Assembly (NCBI GenBank): GCA_003542935.1
Contig: DPJQ01000283.1
Coordinates: 1 to 15,237 of the forward strand
Direction of reading: 5' to 3'
Length of the DNA: 15,237 nt
From: Lachnospiraceae bacterium
GTDB taxonomy: Bacteria; Bacillota; Clostridia; Lachnospirales; Lachnospiraceae
Every line of letters begins with the position of its first letter. The first letter of the stretch is position 1. Made by a program: the position numbers and the translations under genes. This document shows positions 1 through 7,985 of the stretch, piece after piece. The notes beneath the pieces are model-generated. The model did no database searches, was not told where the DNA came from, and worked only from the letters and a program-made list of their open reading frames with translations.

Positions 1-2
1 CT

Positions 3-101
3 GAGCGTCTTACGTCGCAGTTAGCAGTTAGTCCACCGCAGCGTTGCCCCAGCCCGCACAGAACTTATCTGGCGCAGATGGCAGCGTCCGGGCTTAAGTA
101 A
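3..101 (+). other. Open frame running in from the left edge, possible gene tail
   Basis: One frame is open from the first bases of the window to a TAA at 99-101 (about 32 codons) and could be the 3' end of a gene lying mostly outside. The translated residues (ending in AQMAASGLK) match no family I recognise, and the composition (several Pro, Arg and Cys) is not persuasive. It may simply be chance. The other two forward frames close within the first 25 bases. No terminator hairpin is visible between it and mutS2. Confidence 0.2.
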
Positions 102-139
102 ATGACATTGGTACTGAACAGTTACGAATAGGAAATAAC

Positions 140-153
140 GGCTGTACACAGCC
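140..153. promoter_or_regulatory. 14-bp perfect inverted repeat upstream of mutS2
   Basis: GGCTGT-AC-ACAGCC is a perfect palindrome centred about 37 bases before the mutS2 start codon. It could be an operator half-site pair or a short leader hairpin; the 2-base loop favours a protein site over an RNA stem. I could not identify a convincing -35/-10 pair beside it, so its role is unknown. Confidence 0.3.
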
Positions 154-183
154 TTCCAACCACAAAACAACGAGGAATACCGC

Positions 184-2562
184 ATGAATGAAAAATCACT
201 CCATACGCTGGAATTTGATAAAATAATCGACTTACTGACCGCTGAAGCCTCTTCCGACCTGGGAAAAGCCCGGTGCCGCAGGCTTCGCCCCGACGATGAC
301 CTGGAGGCCATACGTCTGCGCCAGGCCGAAACCGGCGACGCTTTATCAAGGCTGTTCCGGAAAGGAAATCTGTCCTTTGGCAGCGTCAAGGATATCCGGG
401 GTTCTTTAAAACGGCTGGAAATCGGCAGTATCTTAAGCGCCGGGGAGCTTTTGATGATCCAGAACCTGCTGGAAAATACGGCCCGGGTCAAATCCTTCGG
501 CCGCCGGGACAATGCGGACACAGAGCCGGACTCCCTGGACAGCCTGTTTGACCAGCTTGAGCCCACCACGCCTCTGGCCGCGGAGATCCGCCGCTGTATC
601 GTCTCCGAGGAGGAAATCAGTGACGACGCCTCACCGGCCTTGAAAGATGTGCGCCGGCTGATGAAAAATACCAACGGCAAGGTACACAGCCAGCTGAATT
701 CCCTGGTCAATTCCGGTCTGCGCACCTATCTGCAGGACGCCGTGATCACCATGAGAAACGGGCGTTACTGTGTACCGGTCAAAGCCGAATATAAAGGGCA
801 GGTACCCGGCATGATCCATGACCAGTCTTCCTCCGGCTCCACACTCTTTGTGGAACCGGCCGCGATAGTTCGTCTGAATAATGAACTGCGGGAACTGGAG
901 CTCAAAGAACAGACCGAGATCGAGGCCATCCTTGCCCGCCTGTCCAACGAAGCCGCCCAGCACACGGAAACTCTGCTCTCCAACCTGCTGCTCATGGCCG
1001 AGCTTGACTTTATCTTTGCACGGGCCTCCCTGGCCATGCGGCAGAACGCCACGGCGCCGGTATTCAATGTCGAAGGACGTATCCGTCTGCGCAAGGCCCG
1101 TCATCCGCTCATTGAAAAGCATCAGGTGGTGCCCATCGACATTACCCTGGGAGATGAATTCGACCTGTTGATCGTCACCGGTCCCAACACGGGAGGAAAA
1201 ACCGTTTCTCTGAAAACTGTCGGCCTGCTGAGCCTGATGGGCCAGGCCGGTCTCCATATCCCGGCCCTGGACCGCAGTGAATTGCCCGTTTTCCGGGAAG
1301 TCTATGCGGATATCGGCGACGAGCAGAGTATCGAACAGTCCTTGAGTACCTTTTCCTCCCATATGACCAATATTGTGTCCTTTATCGAAAAAGCCGACAG
1401 GGATTCCCTCGTCCTCTTTGATGAGCTGGGCGCCGGCACCGACCCCACCGAGGGGGCTGCCCTGGCCATCGCTATTCTGTCTCATCTCCACGAACAGGGC
1501 ATCCGCACCATGGCCACCACCCATTACAGTGAGCTCAAGGTCTATGCCCTGTCCACACCCGGAGTGGAAAACGCCAGCTGTGAATTTAACGTGGAGACAC
1601 TGCGCCCCACCTACCGGCTGCTGGTAGGGATTCCGGGCAAGAGCAACGCTTTCGCCATATCGGGAAAACTGGGCCTGCCAGACTATATCATTGACAAAGC
1701 CCGCAGCCAGCTCAGCCAGGAGGCAGAGTCCTTCGAAGATGTGATCGCCCAGCTGGAGGCAAACCGTCTGGCACTGGAAAATGAAAAGCGCGAGCTGGAC
1801 AACTACCGCAAAGAGGCCGCCGATCTGAAGGCGAAGCTGCAAACCCGCCAGGAACGGCTGGATACCCAGAAAAACCGCATCCTGCAGGAAGCCAACGAAA
1901 AAGCGCGTACTATTTTGCAGGAAGCAAAGGACTACGCCGACCAGACCATCAAGGACTTCCAGAAATTCGGTAAAGAATCCGCTTCCGTCAGGGAAATGGA
2001 GGAAAAGCGCACCGCCCTCCGTAAAAAAATGGACAAAGCCGAGAGGAATATGACCCGACCGGCTAAAAAAACGTCCACCGGGCAGGCTCCCAAAAGCAAG
2101 GAACTCCACCTGGGAGACATGGTCAAAGTCATCAGTCTGAATCTGAAAGGCACTGTAAGCTCCATGCCCGACAGCAAAGGATTTCTCTTTGTCCAGATGG
2201 GTATTATGCGCTCCAAAGTGCATATCTCTGATATCCGTCTGATCGACGAGCCTGTGATCCACGCACCCAGCCTGTCCCGCACCGGCCAGGGCAAGATCAA
2301 AATGACCAAATCTGCCTCGGTGGGCATTGAAATCAACCTTCTCGGCAAAACCGTGGATGAGGCCATTGCCGAGCTGGACAAATATCTGGACGACGCTTAT
2401 CTGGCCCATATACCCAGCGTGCGCATCGTCCACGGCAAAGGTACCGGTGCTCTCCGCAAGGGGATTCACAATTACCTTCGCCGTCTGAAAACCGTAGACA
2501 ATTTCCATCTGGCCGCTTTCGGCGAGGGAGATGCCGGTGTGACGATTGTGGAATTCAAGTAA
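184..2562 (+). CDS. mutS2: MutS2 family endonuclease / DNA mismatch-repair-like ATPase
   Basis: The 792-residue product is full length for MutS2. The core and clamp region occupies roughly residues 1-310, followed by an ABC-type ATPase. The ATPase shows Walker A GPNTGGKT at 333-340, signature STFSSHM at 388-394, Walker B LVLFDE ending at E414, and the TTH switch at 445-447. Residues about 510-625 form a charged coiled coil, and a C-terminal Smr domain (about 712-792) contains HGKGTGALR at 750-758. MutS2 lacks the mismatch-reading domain of MutS; in studied bacteria it acts in suppression of homologous recombination or in rescue of stalled ribosomes. The Smr entry motif reads NLLGKT where many homologues have LDLRG. 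The start is supported by GAGG eight bases upstream. It precedes a two-component pair by 17 nt, likely in one transcript, although no functional link is known. Identity is secure; which cellular role dominates here is not. Confidence 0.97.
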   Translation: MNEKSLHTLEFDKIIDLLTAEASSDLGKARCRRLRPDDDLEAIRLRQAETGDALSRLFRKGNLSFGSVKDIRGSLKRLEIGSILSAGELLMIQNLLENTARVKSFGRRDNADTEPDSLDSLFDQLEPTTPLAAEIRRCIVSEEEISDDASPALKDVRRLMKNTNGKVHSQLNSLVNSGLRTYLQDAVITMRNGRYCVPVKAEYKGQVPGMIHDQSSSGSTLFVEPAAIVRLNNELRELELKEQTEIEAILARLSNEAAQHTETLLSNLLLMAELDFIFARASLAMRQNATAPVFNVEGRIRLRKARHPLIEKHQVVPIDITLGDEFDLLIVTGPNTGGKTVSLKTVGLLSLMGQAGLHIPALDRSELPVFREVYADIGDEQSIEQSLSTFSSHMTNIVSFIEKADRDSLVLFDELGAGTDPTEGAALAIAILSHLHEQGIRTMATTHYSELKVYALSTPGVENASCEFNVETLRPTYRLLVGIPGKSNAFAISGKLGLPDYIIDKARSQLSQEAESFEDVIAQLEANRLALENEKRELDNYRKEAADLKAKLQTRQERLDTQKNRILQEANEKARTILQEAKDYADQTIKDFQKFGKESASVREMEEKRTALRKKMDKAERNMTRPAKKTSTGQAPKSKELHLGDMVKVISLNLKGTVSSMPDSKGFLFVQMGIMRSKVHISDIRLIDEPVIHAPSLSRTGQGKIKMTKSASVGIEINLLGKTVDEAIAELDKYLDDAYLAHIPSVRIVHGKGTGALRKGIHNYLRRLKTVDNFHLAAFGEGDAGVTIVEFK

Positions 2563-2579
2563 GAAAGGGGAACATAACC

Positions 2580-3281
2580 GTGACATCCAGACAGAAAATA
2601 CTGATCGTAGACGACGACAATAATATCGCAGAGCTGATCGCACTGTATCTGATGAAAGAATGTTTTGAGACAAAAATCGTAAATGATGGGGAGGAAGCCT
2701 TAAAAGCCTTTCAGTCCTGGCAGCCCAACCTGATTCTGCTTGACCTGATGCTGCCGGGCATCGACGGCTATCAGGTCTGTCGGGAGATTCGCCATACCTC
2801 TGACGTGCCTATTATCATGCTCTCTGCTAAAGGAGAAATTTTTGACAAGGTACTGGGACTGGAGCTTGGCGCCGACGACTATATGATCAAGCCTTTTGAC
2901 TCCAAAGAGCTGGTGGCCCGCTGTAAAGCCGTACTGCGCCGTTTCAAACCGGCCAAGGCACCGGGCCAGAACAATGGCAAATACGTGGAATATCCTGATC
3001 TGGTTATCAACCAGACCAACTATTCCGTGATCTATCGGGGAAAGACCGTCGACATGCCGCCTAAGGAACTGGAGCTTTTGTACTTCCTGGCTTCCTCGCC
3101 AAACCAGGTATTTACACGGGAACAGCTTCTGGACCATATCTGGGGCTATGAATACATCGGCGACACCCGCACCGTAGACGTACATATCAAACGGCTGCGG
3201 GAAAAGATCAAAGATCACGAAACCTGGGCCATCGCCACGGTCTGGGGCATCGGCTATAAATTCGAGGTTAAAAACCGATGA
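2580..3281 (+). CDS. OmpR/PhoB-family response regulator
   Basis: The 233-residue protein has a receiver domain (about 6-120) with acidic pocket D11/D12, phospho-acceptor D55 in LILLDLMLPG, S82 and K104 in IKPF. A winged-helix DNA-binding domain (about 137-230) has the typical recognition segment TRTVDVHIKRLREKI and a terminal WGIGYKFE hairpin. It is a cytoplasmic transcription factor expected to be phosphorylated by the kinase encoded next. Translation starts at a GTG, with GGGG nine bases upstream; no ATG in this frame fits better. Its end overlaps the kinase start by 4 nt (ATGA), a usual sign of coupled translation. Target genes cannot be told from the sequence. It resembles the WalR/PhoP/VicR group in general layout, but I would not assign one of those names. 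Confidence 0.95.
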   Translation: MTSRQKILIVDDDNNIAELIALYLMKECFETKIVNDGEEALKAFQSWQPNLILLDLMLPGIDGYQVCREIRHTSDVPIIMLSAKGEIFDKVLGLELGADDYMIKPFDSKELVARCKAVLRRFKPAKAPGQNNGKYVEYPDLVINQTNYSVIYRGKTVDMPPKELELLYFLASSPNQVFTREQLLDHIWGYEYIGDTRTVDVHIKRLREKIKDHETWAIATVWGIGYKFEVKNR

Positions 3282-4711
3282 AACTGTCGCTGCCCGTTAA
3301 ATTTATCCTGTCCTACATCCTGCTGGCGCTGGCCGGTTTCTGCCTGATCAACACCGTTGGCGCCCGGTTGTTCGGAAATTACCAGATGTCCAGGGTCTGT
3401 ACCGATTTATACGAAGAAGCCATCGCCCTGTCCCGTTCTGATACGATCAGCTACTACCGTCCGAGAGACAATATGGAGGATACCTATTTCATTCTCCACA
3501 CCATGGCAGAAAGCCAGGAAAATGATATCCTGATCGTGGACATCAAGGGCAATGTAATTCTGGATACTGCCGTCGGACTGAATCCGGAATCGCCGGAATC
3601 CCTTGAAGATTTTACGCCCACCGCCATGGGTAATTCCTACTACACCACCGGTACTTTTTTCGGCCATTTTTCCAGCGAGCACGTCAGTGTCATGGCCCCG
3701 ATCACCCTGGGTATGTTCACCCGGGGATATGTCACGATCCATAAGCCCGTGAGCGATATACTGGCCGGCCGGGAACGCCTTTTGTCCGTAACTCTGATTT
3801 TATATGGCATGATTCTGGCACTTTTTCTGTTTCTCTTACTGCTCTCCTATGCCGCCGTTTACCGGCCGCTGAAAAAGATCACCCACGGTGCCAGGGAATT
3901 TGCCTCCGGAAATTTGGATTACCAGATCCCGATACACGCAGAGGACGAAATGGGTTATCTGGCCACCACGCTGAATTATATGGCCGGTGAGCTGAAACAG
4001 ACGGAAACTTTCCAGAAAAATTTTATTTCTAATGTGTCCCACGATTTCCGTTCTCCGCTGACCTCCATCAAGGGTTATGTGGAGGCCATCCTGGACGGCA
4101 CCATTCCCATGGAAATGCAGAACAAGTATTTAAATATCGTTCTTTTTGAGACATCCCGCCTGACCAAACTGACCCAGGGAATGCTGCAGCTCAATACCTT
4201 TGACATGAAGACCTACATGCTGAATATCATGGATTTTGACCTGCATAAAGTAATCAAGGAGACCGCCGCCTCTTTTGAGGGCATCTGTACCCAAAGGCAC
4301 ATCTCCATTGAGCTGATCCTGGCCTCTCAACAGGCCTTCGTCTCCGCCGACATGGAAAAAATCCGGCAGGTACTCTACAACCTGATCGACAACGCCATCA
4401 AATTCAGCGACGACTACTCCATCATCACCATTGAGACCACCCTGAAAAATGACAAATTCTTTGTCTCCGTCCGGGATCGGGGCAGCGGGATTCCCAAGGA
4501 CAGTCTGGCCAAGATCTGGGATCGCTTTTATAAAATTGATGTCTCCCGGGGCAAAGACCGCAAAGGTACCGGCCTGGGCCTGTCCATCGTAAAAGAGATC
4601 ATTGCCACCCATAAACAAAATATCAACGTAATCAGCACCGAGGGGGTAGGATCGGAATTTATCTTCACCCTCGCCCGTTCCAAAAAAGGCAGGGAGGATG
4701 ACGAAGAGTAA
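3278..4711 (+). CDS. Membrane sensor histidine kinase
   Basis: The product has 477 residues. TM1 lies at about 8-28, an extracytoplasmic sensor region at about 30-166 (with NDILIVDIKGNVILDT, reminiscent of a PAS/Cache fold), and TM2 at about 168-194. A HAMP linker at 195-245 follows, then a HisKA dimerisation domain with phospho-histidine H255 in SHDFRSPLTS. The HATPase domain shows N-box NLIDNAIKF (368-376), G1 DRGSGIP (400-406), F-box-like WDRFYK and G2 GTGLGLS (430-436). All catalytic elements are present. It overlaps the upstream regulator gene by 4 nt, so the two form a cognate pair. The last codons (acidic tail GREDDEE) lie inside the ascending arm of a terminator, and the stop codon sits in its loop. 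The signal sensed is unknown. Candidate stimuli for this architecture include envelope stress and phosphate, but that is guesswork. Confidence 0.95.
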   Translation: MKLSLPVKFILSYILLALAGFCLINTVGARLFGNYQMSRVCTDLYEEAIALSRSDTISYYRPRDNMEDTYFILHTMAESQENDILIVDIKGNVILDTAVGLNPESPESLEDFTPTAMGNSYYTTGTFFGHFSSEHVSVMAPITLGMFTRGYVTIHKPVSDILAGRERLLSVTLILYGMILALFLFLLLLSYAAVYRPLKKITHGAREFASGNLDYQIPIHAEDEMGYLATTLNYMAGELKQTETFQKNFISNVSHDFRSPLTSIKGYVEAILDGTIPMEMQNKYLNIVLFETSRLTKLTQGMLQLNTFDMKTYMLNIMDFDLHKVIKETAASFEGICTQRHISIELILASQQAFVSADMEKIRQVLYNLIDNAIKFSDDYSIITIETTLKNDKFFVSVRDRGSGIPKDSLAKIWDRFYKIDVSRGKDRKGTGLGLSIVKEIIATHKQNINVISTEGVGSEFIFTLARSKKGREDDEE

Positions 4712-4737
4712 ATCTTCGGCATCCTCCCTGCCTTTTT
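4683..4737. terminator. Strong bidirectional intrinsic terminator
   Basis: A 5-base A tract and GGCAGGGAGGATG (to 4700) pair with CATCCTCCCTGCC and TTTTT (4720-4737), giving 18 perfect pairs. After one A/G mismatch, CGAAGA (4702-4707) pairs with TCTTCG (4713-4718) around the loop GTAAA. Both strands end the stem in a T run (TTTTT on +, TTTTTT on -), so it should stop the kinase transcript from the left and the trmL operon from the right. The kinase TAA is in the loop, and the trmL TGA is one base beyond the stem. Confidence 0.93.
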
Positions 4738-4738
4738 G

Positions 4739-5239
4739 TCACTTCCATTTATATTTCGTCAGTTCTCCATGAGCTGTCAGCCCCTCAAAACCGTGCTGCC
4801 GCAGTGCCTCATAGAGTACCACCGCCACAGAGTTGCCCAGATTCAGGCAGCGTGTATCCCCCACCATAGGAATCCGCACCGTATCTGTCTGGTGCTCCAG
4901 CAAAATTTCCTCCGGTATTCCACCGCTCTCTTTGCCGAACATAATATAACATCCGTCCTCATACCGCACATCCGTATAAGATTGGGGGGCTTTCGATGAA
5001 GCCATGTACAGTCGGATCCCCGGATGCTTTTCCATGAAGTCCGAAAAATCCATGTACCTGGTCACATCCAGATCCTTCCAGTAATCCATTCCGGCCCGCT
5101 TTAGCTGCTTTTCCGTAAGCTGAAAGCCCAGGGGTTCAACCAGATGGAGCCGCGTATCCGTAGCCACACAGGTACGCCCGATATTCCCCGTATTGGCCGG
5201 AATCTCCGGTTCAAATAAAACAATATTGAATTTCGCCAT
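4739..5239 (-). CDS. trmL: tRNA (cytidine(34)/uridine(34)-2'-O)-methyltransferase TrmL
   Basis: The 166-residue protein is a minimal SPOUT methyltransferase of normal length. Visible motifs are the N-terminal FNIVLFEPEIPANTGNIGR (motif 1, about 4-22), FGKESGGIP (101-109), and LNLGNSVAVVLYEALRQ (132-148), the last two lining the trefoil-knot S-adenosylmethionine site. In characterised homologues, TrmL methylates the 2'-O of the wobble base in tRNA-Leu isoacceptors as a homodimer. The start is supported by GAGG six bases upstream; that site overlaps the stop codon of the PurM-like gene, only 6 nt away, so the two are probably translationally coupled. It is the last gene of its operon and is followed at once by the bidirectional terminator. 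Older annotation calls this family CspR or YibK. Confidence 0.95.
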   Translation of the reverse strand: MAKFNIVLFEPEIPANTGNIGRTCVATDTRLHLVEPLGFQLTEKQLKRAGMDYWKDLDVTRYMDFSDFMEKHPGIRLYMASSKAPQSYTDVRYEDGCYIMFGKESGGIPEEILLEHQTDTVRIPMVGDTRCLNLGNSVAVVLYEALRQHGFEGLTAHGELTKYKWK

Positions 5240-5245
5240 GCTTCC

Positions 5246-6232
5246 TCATCCCATGATTTTATATAATTCATCCGGCTGGGGCCTTTCCAGATAGCGGACG
5301 TCTTCCCCGTTCCTTAAGATCCTGCCCGGGCCTGCCGTGGCCCGGCCGATCACCGTCCCGCGGATATTGCTTTCTGCCAGCGCCCGCACCAGCCCCGGTC
5401 CGTCCTCCGCCGCAATCAGCAGGGAGCCGCTGGACATAATCTGATAGGGGTTCAGCCCGAAATATTCACAGATCTCCACCGTCTCCTGGCGGATGGGAAT
5501 GGCTTTCAAATCCGCTTCCAGACCCACACCGGAGCCTTCCGCCATCTCCCAGAGAGCGCCGAATATCCCCCCCTCCGTGATATCATGCATGGCACTGACC
5601 CCAAAGTTTTTCGCTATCCGGGCATCAGCCACCACGGAGATATACTGCCCAAAAGACCGGGCTGCGCGGACAAAATCCTGGCTGAAACGGGACAACAGCT
5701 CCTGCTCCTTTTCTTTGGCCAGTATGGCCGTAGCTTCAAGGCCGATCCATTTGGTCACGACAAGATCCTGTCCCGGGTGGATCATCCCGGCTGTCAATAG
5801 CTCCCCACGATCTGCCTTTCCCACACCGGTAACCGACAGGAGGGGCTGTGCCACCGCCCTGGTGACCTCCGTGTGCCCGCCCAGAATTTCCATATTCAGC
5901 TCCCGGCATACTTCCTCCGCATCCTGCATGATTTCCCGGATCTGCTCCTCACGGATGTCCTCCGGTAAAAGAGCTGTGATCAGCACCCCTACCGGCTCCG
6001 CCCCGGAAGCTGCCAAATCATTAGCCGTAATATGGATACCGTGGCTGCCGATATCTTTGGCCGTACCGGTAATCGGATCTGTGGACAGCACAAACACCTC
6101 ATTCTCACCAAGCGCCATTGCCGCACAGTCCCGCCCGACCGCAGGCCCGGCCAGCACCTCCTCACGGCGATGCCCCGCCTGCCTTAATACAGAGCGCACC
6201 AGCACCTGTTCCGGCAGTTTCCCAATCTTCAC
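5246..6232 (-). CDS. PurM/HypE-like AIR synthase-related protein, function unknown
   Basis: The 328-residue protein has the AIR synthase (PurM/ThiL/SelD/HypE) fold. The N-terminal ATP/Mg-binding half shows GRDCAAM (33-39), STDPITG (50-56), NDLAASGAEP (71-80) and GGHTEVT (118-124). The C-terminal half shows HDITEGGIFGALWEM (216-230) and SSGSLLIA (267-274). Its closest look is to HypE, which dehydrates a thiocarboxamide during hydrogenase maturation, but it ends DELYKIMG without HypE's essential terminal cysteine, and no hyp gene is nearby. It may therefore be an ATP-dependent enzyme on a different small molecule. I chose the GTG at 6232 because AGGAGG sits exactly 7 bases before it; the ATG at 6238 is only one base after that site. 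It lies 53 nt after the VanW-like gene and 6 nt before trmL. The family is secure; the reaction is unknown. Confidence 0.88.
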   Translation of the reverse strand: MKIGKLPEQVLVRSVLRQAGHRREEVLAGPAVGRDCAAMALGENEVFVLSTDPITGTAKDIGSHGIHITANDLAASGAEPVGVLITALLPEDIREEQIREIMQDAEEVCRELNMEILGGHTEVTRAVAQPLLSVTGVGKADRGELLTAGMIHPGQDLVVTKWIGLEATAILAKEKEQELLSRFSQDFVRAARSFGQYISVVADARIAKNFGVSAMHDITEGGIFGALWEMAEGSGVGLEADLKAIPIRQETVEICEYFGLNPYQIMSSGSLLIAAEDGPGLVRALAESNIRGTVIGRATAGPGRILRNGEDVRYLERPQPDELYKIMG

Positions 6233-6239
6233 GGTCATC

Positions 6240-6245
6240 CCTCCT
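6240..6245 (-). promoter_or_regulatory. Shine-Dalgarno site deciding the GTG start of the PurM-like gene
   Basis: On the minus strand a perfect AGGAGG is followed by G-ATG-ACC-GTG. The spacing to ATG (1 nt) is too short for initiation, whereas the spacing to GTG (7 nt) is ideal. The annotated protein should therefore begin MKIGKLPEQ and not MTVKIGKLPEQ. Confidence 0.75.
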
Positions 6246-6291
6246 GCTATTTTATAATAATACCCTGTATCCCGGCAGATCGTAGATCCGG

Positions 6292-7881
6292 CTATCCCAG
6301 ACCATTGGCCCGCAGAATCCGGCGCACTTCCTGGATATCATTCCGGGCAATGGCGCCCTTGACCTGGGTAATAATATCTACGTTATTCCCCGATGTACCG
6401 ACTTCATACTCCGCGTCGGTCTTAGCATAAACACTGGAATTCACCCGCTCCCGGCTCACCTCTTTGCCGCCCTCCGTGACCACCTTGTACAGCTCCGCCG
6501 AACACCCCTCATGGGCTGACTGCGTCTGATTAATGGTTCCCAGAGGAGCATCCGAGGATTTCAGCCGTGCTCCGGCTTCCTCCGTGCTCAGAGTCTCGCT
6601 CACATACTCCACTTTCCGGTCCGAAGCCCGGTACTCGGATCCATAGATCACTGCTCTGAGTGCACCGTTCCAGGCAGCCAGATGAATATAGACCGGATAA
6701 TCCGTATTATTTGAAAAAATAAAATCCTTCCCGCTGTTCTCTGCGATAGCCGCATCCATAGAAGGCTTAACATAGTTCACCAGCATGGAATGATTATACC
6801 GCTGAGTCACTTCCAGTTCCGCCCGGAGCACCGCCAGATACAATGTGGTGGAAACCTGGCAGATCCCGCCTCCGAAACTCTCCACGACTTCCCCGTTGGC
6901 ATAGGAGTTGGCCATCTCATAACCGTTTTCCTCGGTGAAAGGCGTGATTGCTTCCAGCGTTGAGAAGGAATCCCCCGGGTAGAGCACCACGCCGTTGATC
7001 TTCTCCGCCGCCGTGGCTATATTGGTCCTTCTGGCCGAACTGGAGGACGAATAATCCGTGCTGGCCTGCCCCATTACATCTTTGACCGCCTGCAGCTCCT
7101 CCATTTTATGGGTCGGTTCCTTCGTGGCATAGGCAAGTTCAAGGCTGCCTGCGCCACCCGCCCATGTACCCCCGAGATAATTTCTCACTTTTTCCAGAGA
7201 CTGTTCCACATCCAGTGTATAGCCCAATGCGCCTTCCACAGCGGTCAGGCCGCTGTCTGTCATTTTCAGCGTCGGTTCCACCGGATCCCGGTTACAGGCG
7301 GAGGCACATCTCCCTTCCAACAGCGCCCGGGCCTTTTCTTCCTCCACATCGAAGGAGAGCCTGAGATTTACCGGACCCTGATCCAGCTGCTTTCTGGTTT
7401 TATACCGCTGGATCATATTGCCGCTCTGTCCCAGAGCCATAGCCTGCTGTACCACTTCGGAATTGGACCATTCCAGTCCCAGATCCCCCGCCGTCACGGA
7501 CACCATGACATGTCCCAGATTCAGGGAAATCAAATAACCTTTTGTCTCGAGAAGTTTTCTCTCCAGTGCCTGGGCAGCCTCCATCGCAGTCATACCTGAC
7601 ACATCCATGCCGCCAATACGTACACCGGTATGGATGGTTCCTGCCAGTCCCTCCACAGACTCTGTCATGGATTCCGGCTCTTCAGAGCGCTGCTCCTGCA
7701 CAACCTCCCGGACAGCTGTCTCAGAACTTTCCTGCGTGGAAGAAGACGGCCGCTCTTTTGGCCCAATAGCCAGACGCATGGTCAGCGGAATTCCCACGGC
7801 CAAAACTACAGCCAAAAGGAACATCAGCAGCAATTGTTTCCGTTTTCTTTTACTTAGTTTTCTCTTCCGTCTTTTTTTCAT
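6292..7881 (-). CDS. VanW-family membrane-anchored envelope protein
   Basis: The product has 529 residues. A very basic N terminus (KKRRKRKLSKRKRKQ) precedes one transmembrane helix (about 17-37), so most of the chain is outside the cell. A low-complexity linker (about 45-80) is followed by a YoaR/PG_binding_4-like region around VRIGGMDVSGMTAMEAAQAL (87-106) and then a VanW domain. The VanW domain includes YPGDSFS (301-307), GGGICQVSTTLYLAVLRAEL (337-356) and RYNHSM (361-366). VanW was named from vancomycin-resistance clusters but has no proven activity; the fold and location suggest peptidoglycan binding or processing. No vanHAX-type gene is nearby, so this is not evidence of glycopeptide resistance. 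The start has no Shine-Dalgarno of its own and lies 2 nt after the stop of a 33-codon reading frame, so translation is probably coupled. A slight G5-like beta segment may lie near 455-490. Confidence 0.92.
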   Translation of the reverse strand: MKKRRKRKLSKRKRKQLLLMFLLAVVLAVGIPLTMRLAIGPKERPSSSTQESSETAVREVVQEQRSEEPESMTESVEGLAGTIHTGVRIGGMDVSGMTAMEAAQALERKLLETKGYLISLNLGHVMVSVTAGDLGLEWSNSEVVQQAMALGQSGNMIQRYKTRKQLDQGPVNLRLSFDVEEEKARALLEGRCASACNRDPVEPTLKMTDSGLTAVEGALGYTLDVEQSLEKVRNYLGGTWAGGAGSLELAYATKEPTHKMEELQAVKDVMGQASTDYSSSSSARRTNIATAAEKINGVVLYPGDSFSTLEAITPFTEENGYEMANSYANGEVVESFGGGICQVSTTLYLAVLRAELEVTQRYNHSMLVNYVKPSMDAAIAENSGKDFIFSNNTDYPVYIHLAAWNGALRAVIYGSEYRASDRKVEYVSETLSTEEAGARLKSSDAPLGTINQTQSAHEGCSAELYKVVTEGGKEVSRERVNSSVYAKTDAEYEVGTSGNNVDIITQVKGAIARNDIQEVRRILRANGLG

Positions 7882-7883
7882 TT

Positions 7884-7985
7884 TTAAACCAGATATTGCA
7901 GTGCCATCGGGATCACCATGGCAATAACAAGAATGATGGCGATTGCCCCGGCTATGATTCTTCTCATTTTTTCTTTTTTCTTCAT
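7884..7985 (-). CDS. 33-residue single-pass membrane protein
   Basis: This short frame starts MKKKEKMRRIIAGAIAIILV and ends MALQYLV: a lysine/arginine-rich head of nine residues and then about 22 hydrophobic ones, the layout of a small single-spanning membrane protein with its N terminus inside. A perfect AGGAGG lies at 7993-7998 with an ideal 7-nt spacing, which is the best ribosome site in the operon. Its TAA is 2 nt from the ATG of the VanW-like gene, which lacks a ribosome site, so translating this peptide probably delivers ribosomes to that gene. It lies 33 nt downstream of the exonuclease gene. I do not recognise a named family; it resembles the short hydrophobic proteins often skipped by gene callers. 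It could be a functional partner of the VanW-like protein or mainly a translational leader. Confidence 0.75.
   Translation of the reverse strand: MKKKEKMRRIIAGAIAIILVIAMVIPMALQYLV

Noticed and set aside
631..2673. A 680-codon open frame on the minus strand opposite mutS2
   Set aside because: It is antisense to a clearly real gene with all catalytic motifs, has no ribosome site that I can see and no recognisable domain. Its protein is rich in His, Gln, Gly and Phe, as expected from reading GC-biased codons backwards.
2580..4711. Naming the two-component pair WalRK, PhoPR or VanRS
   Set aside because: Domain order is generic for OmpR-type systems. Neighbours (mutS2, terminator) give no target or signal, so a specific name would be a guess.
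6292..7881. Possible vancomycin-resistance determinant
   Set aside because: Only a VanW domain is present. There is no ligase, dehydrogenase, dipeptidase or VanRS-type pair beside it, and VanW proteins are common in susceptible Clostridia.
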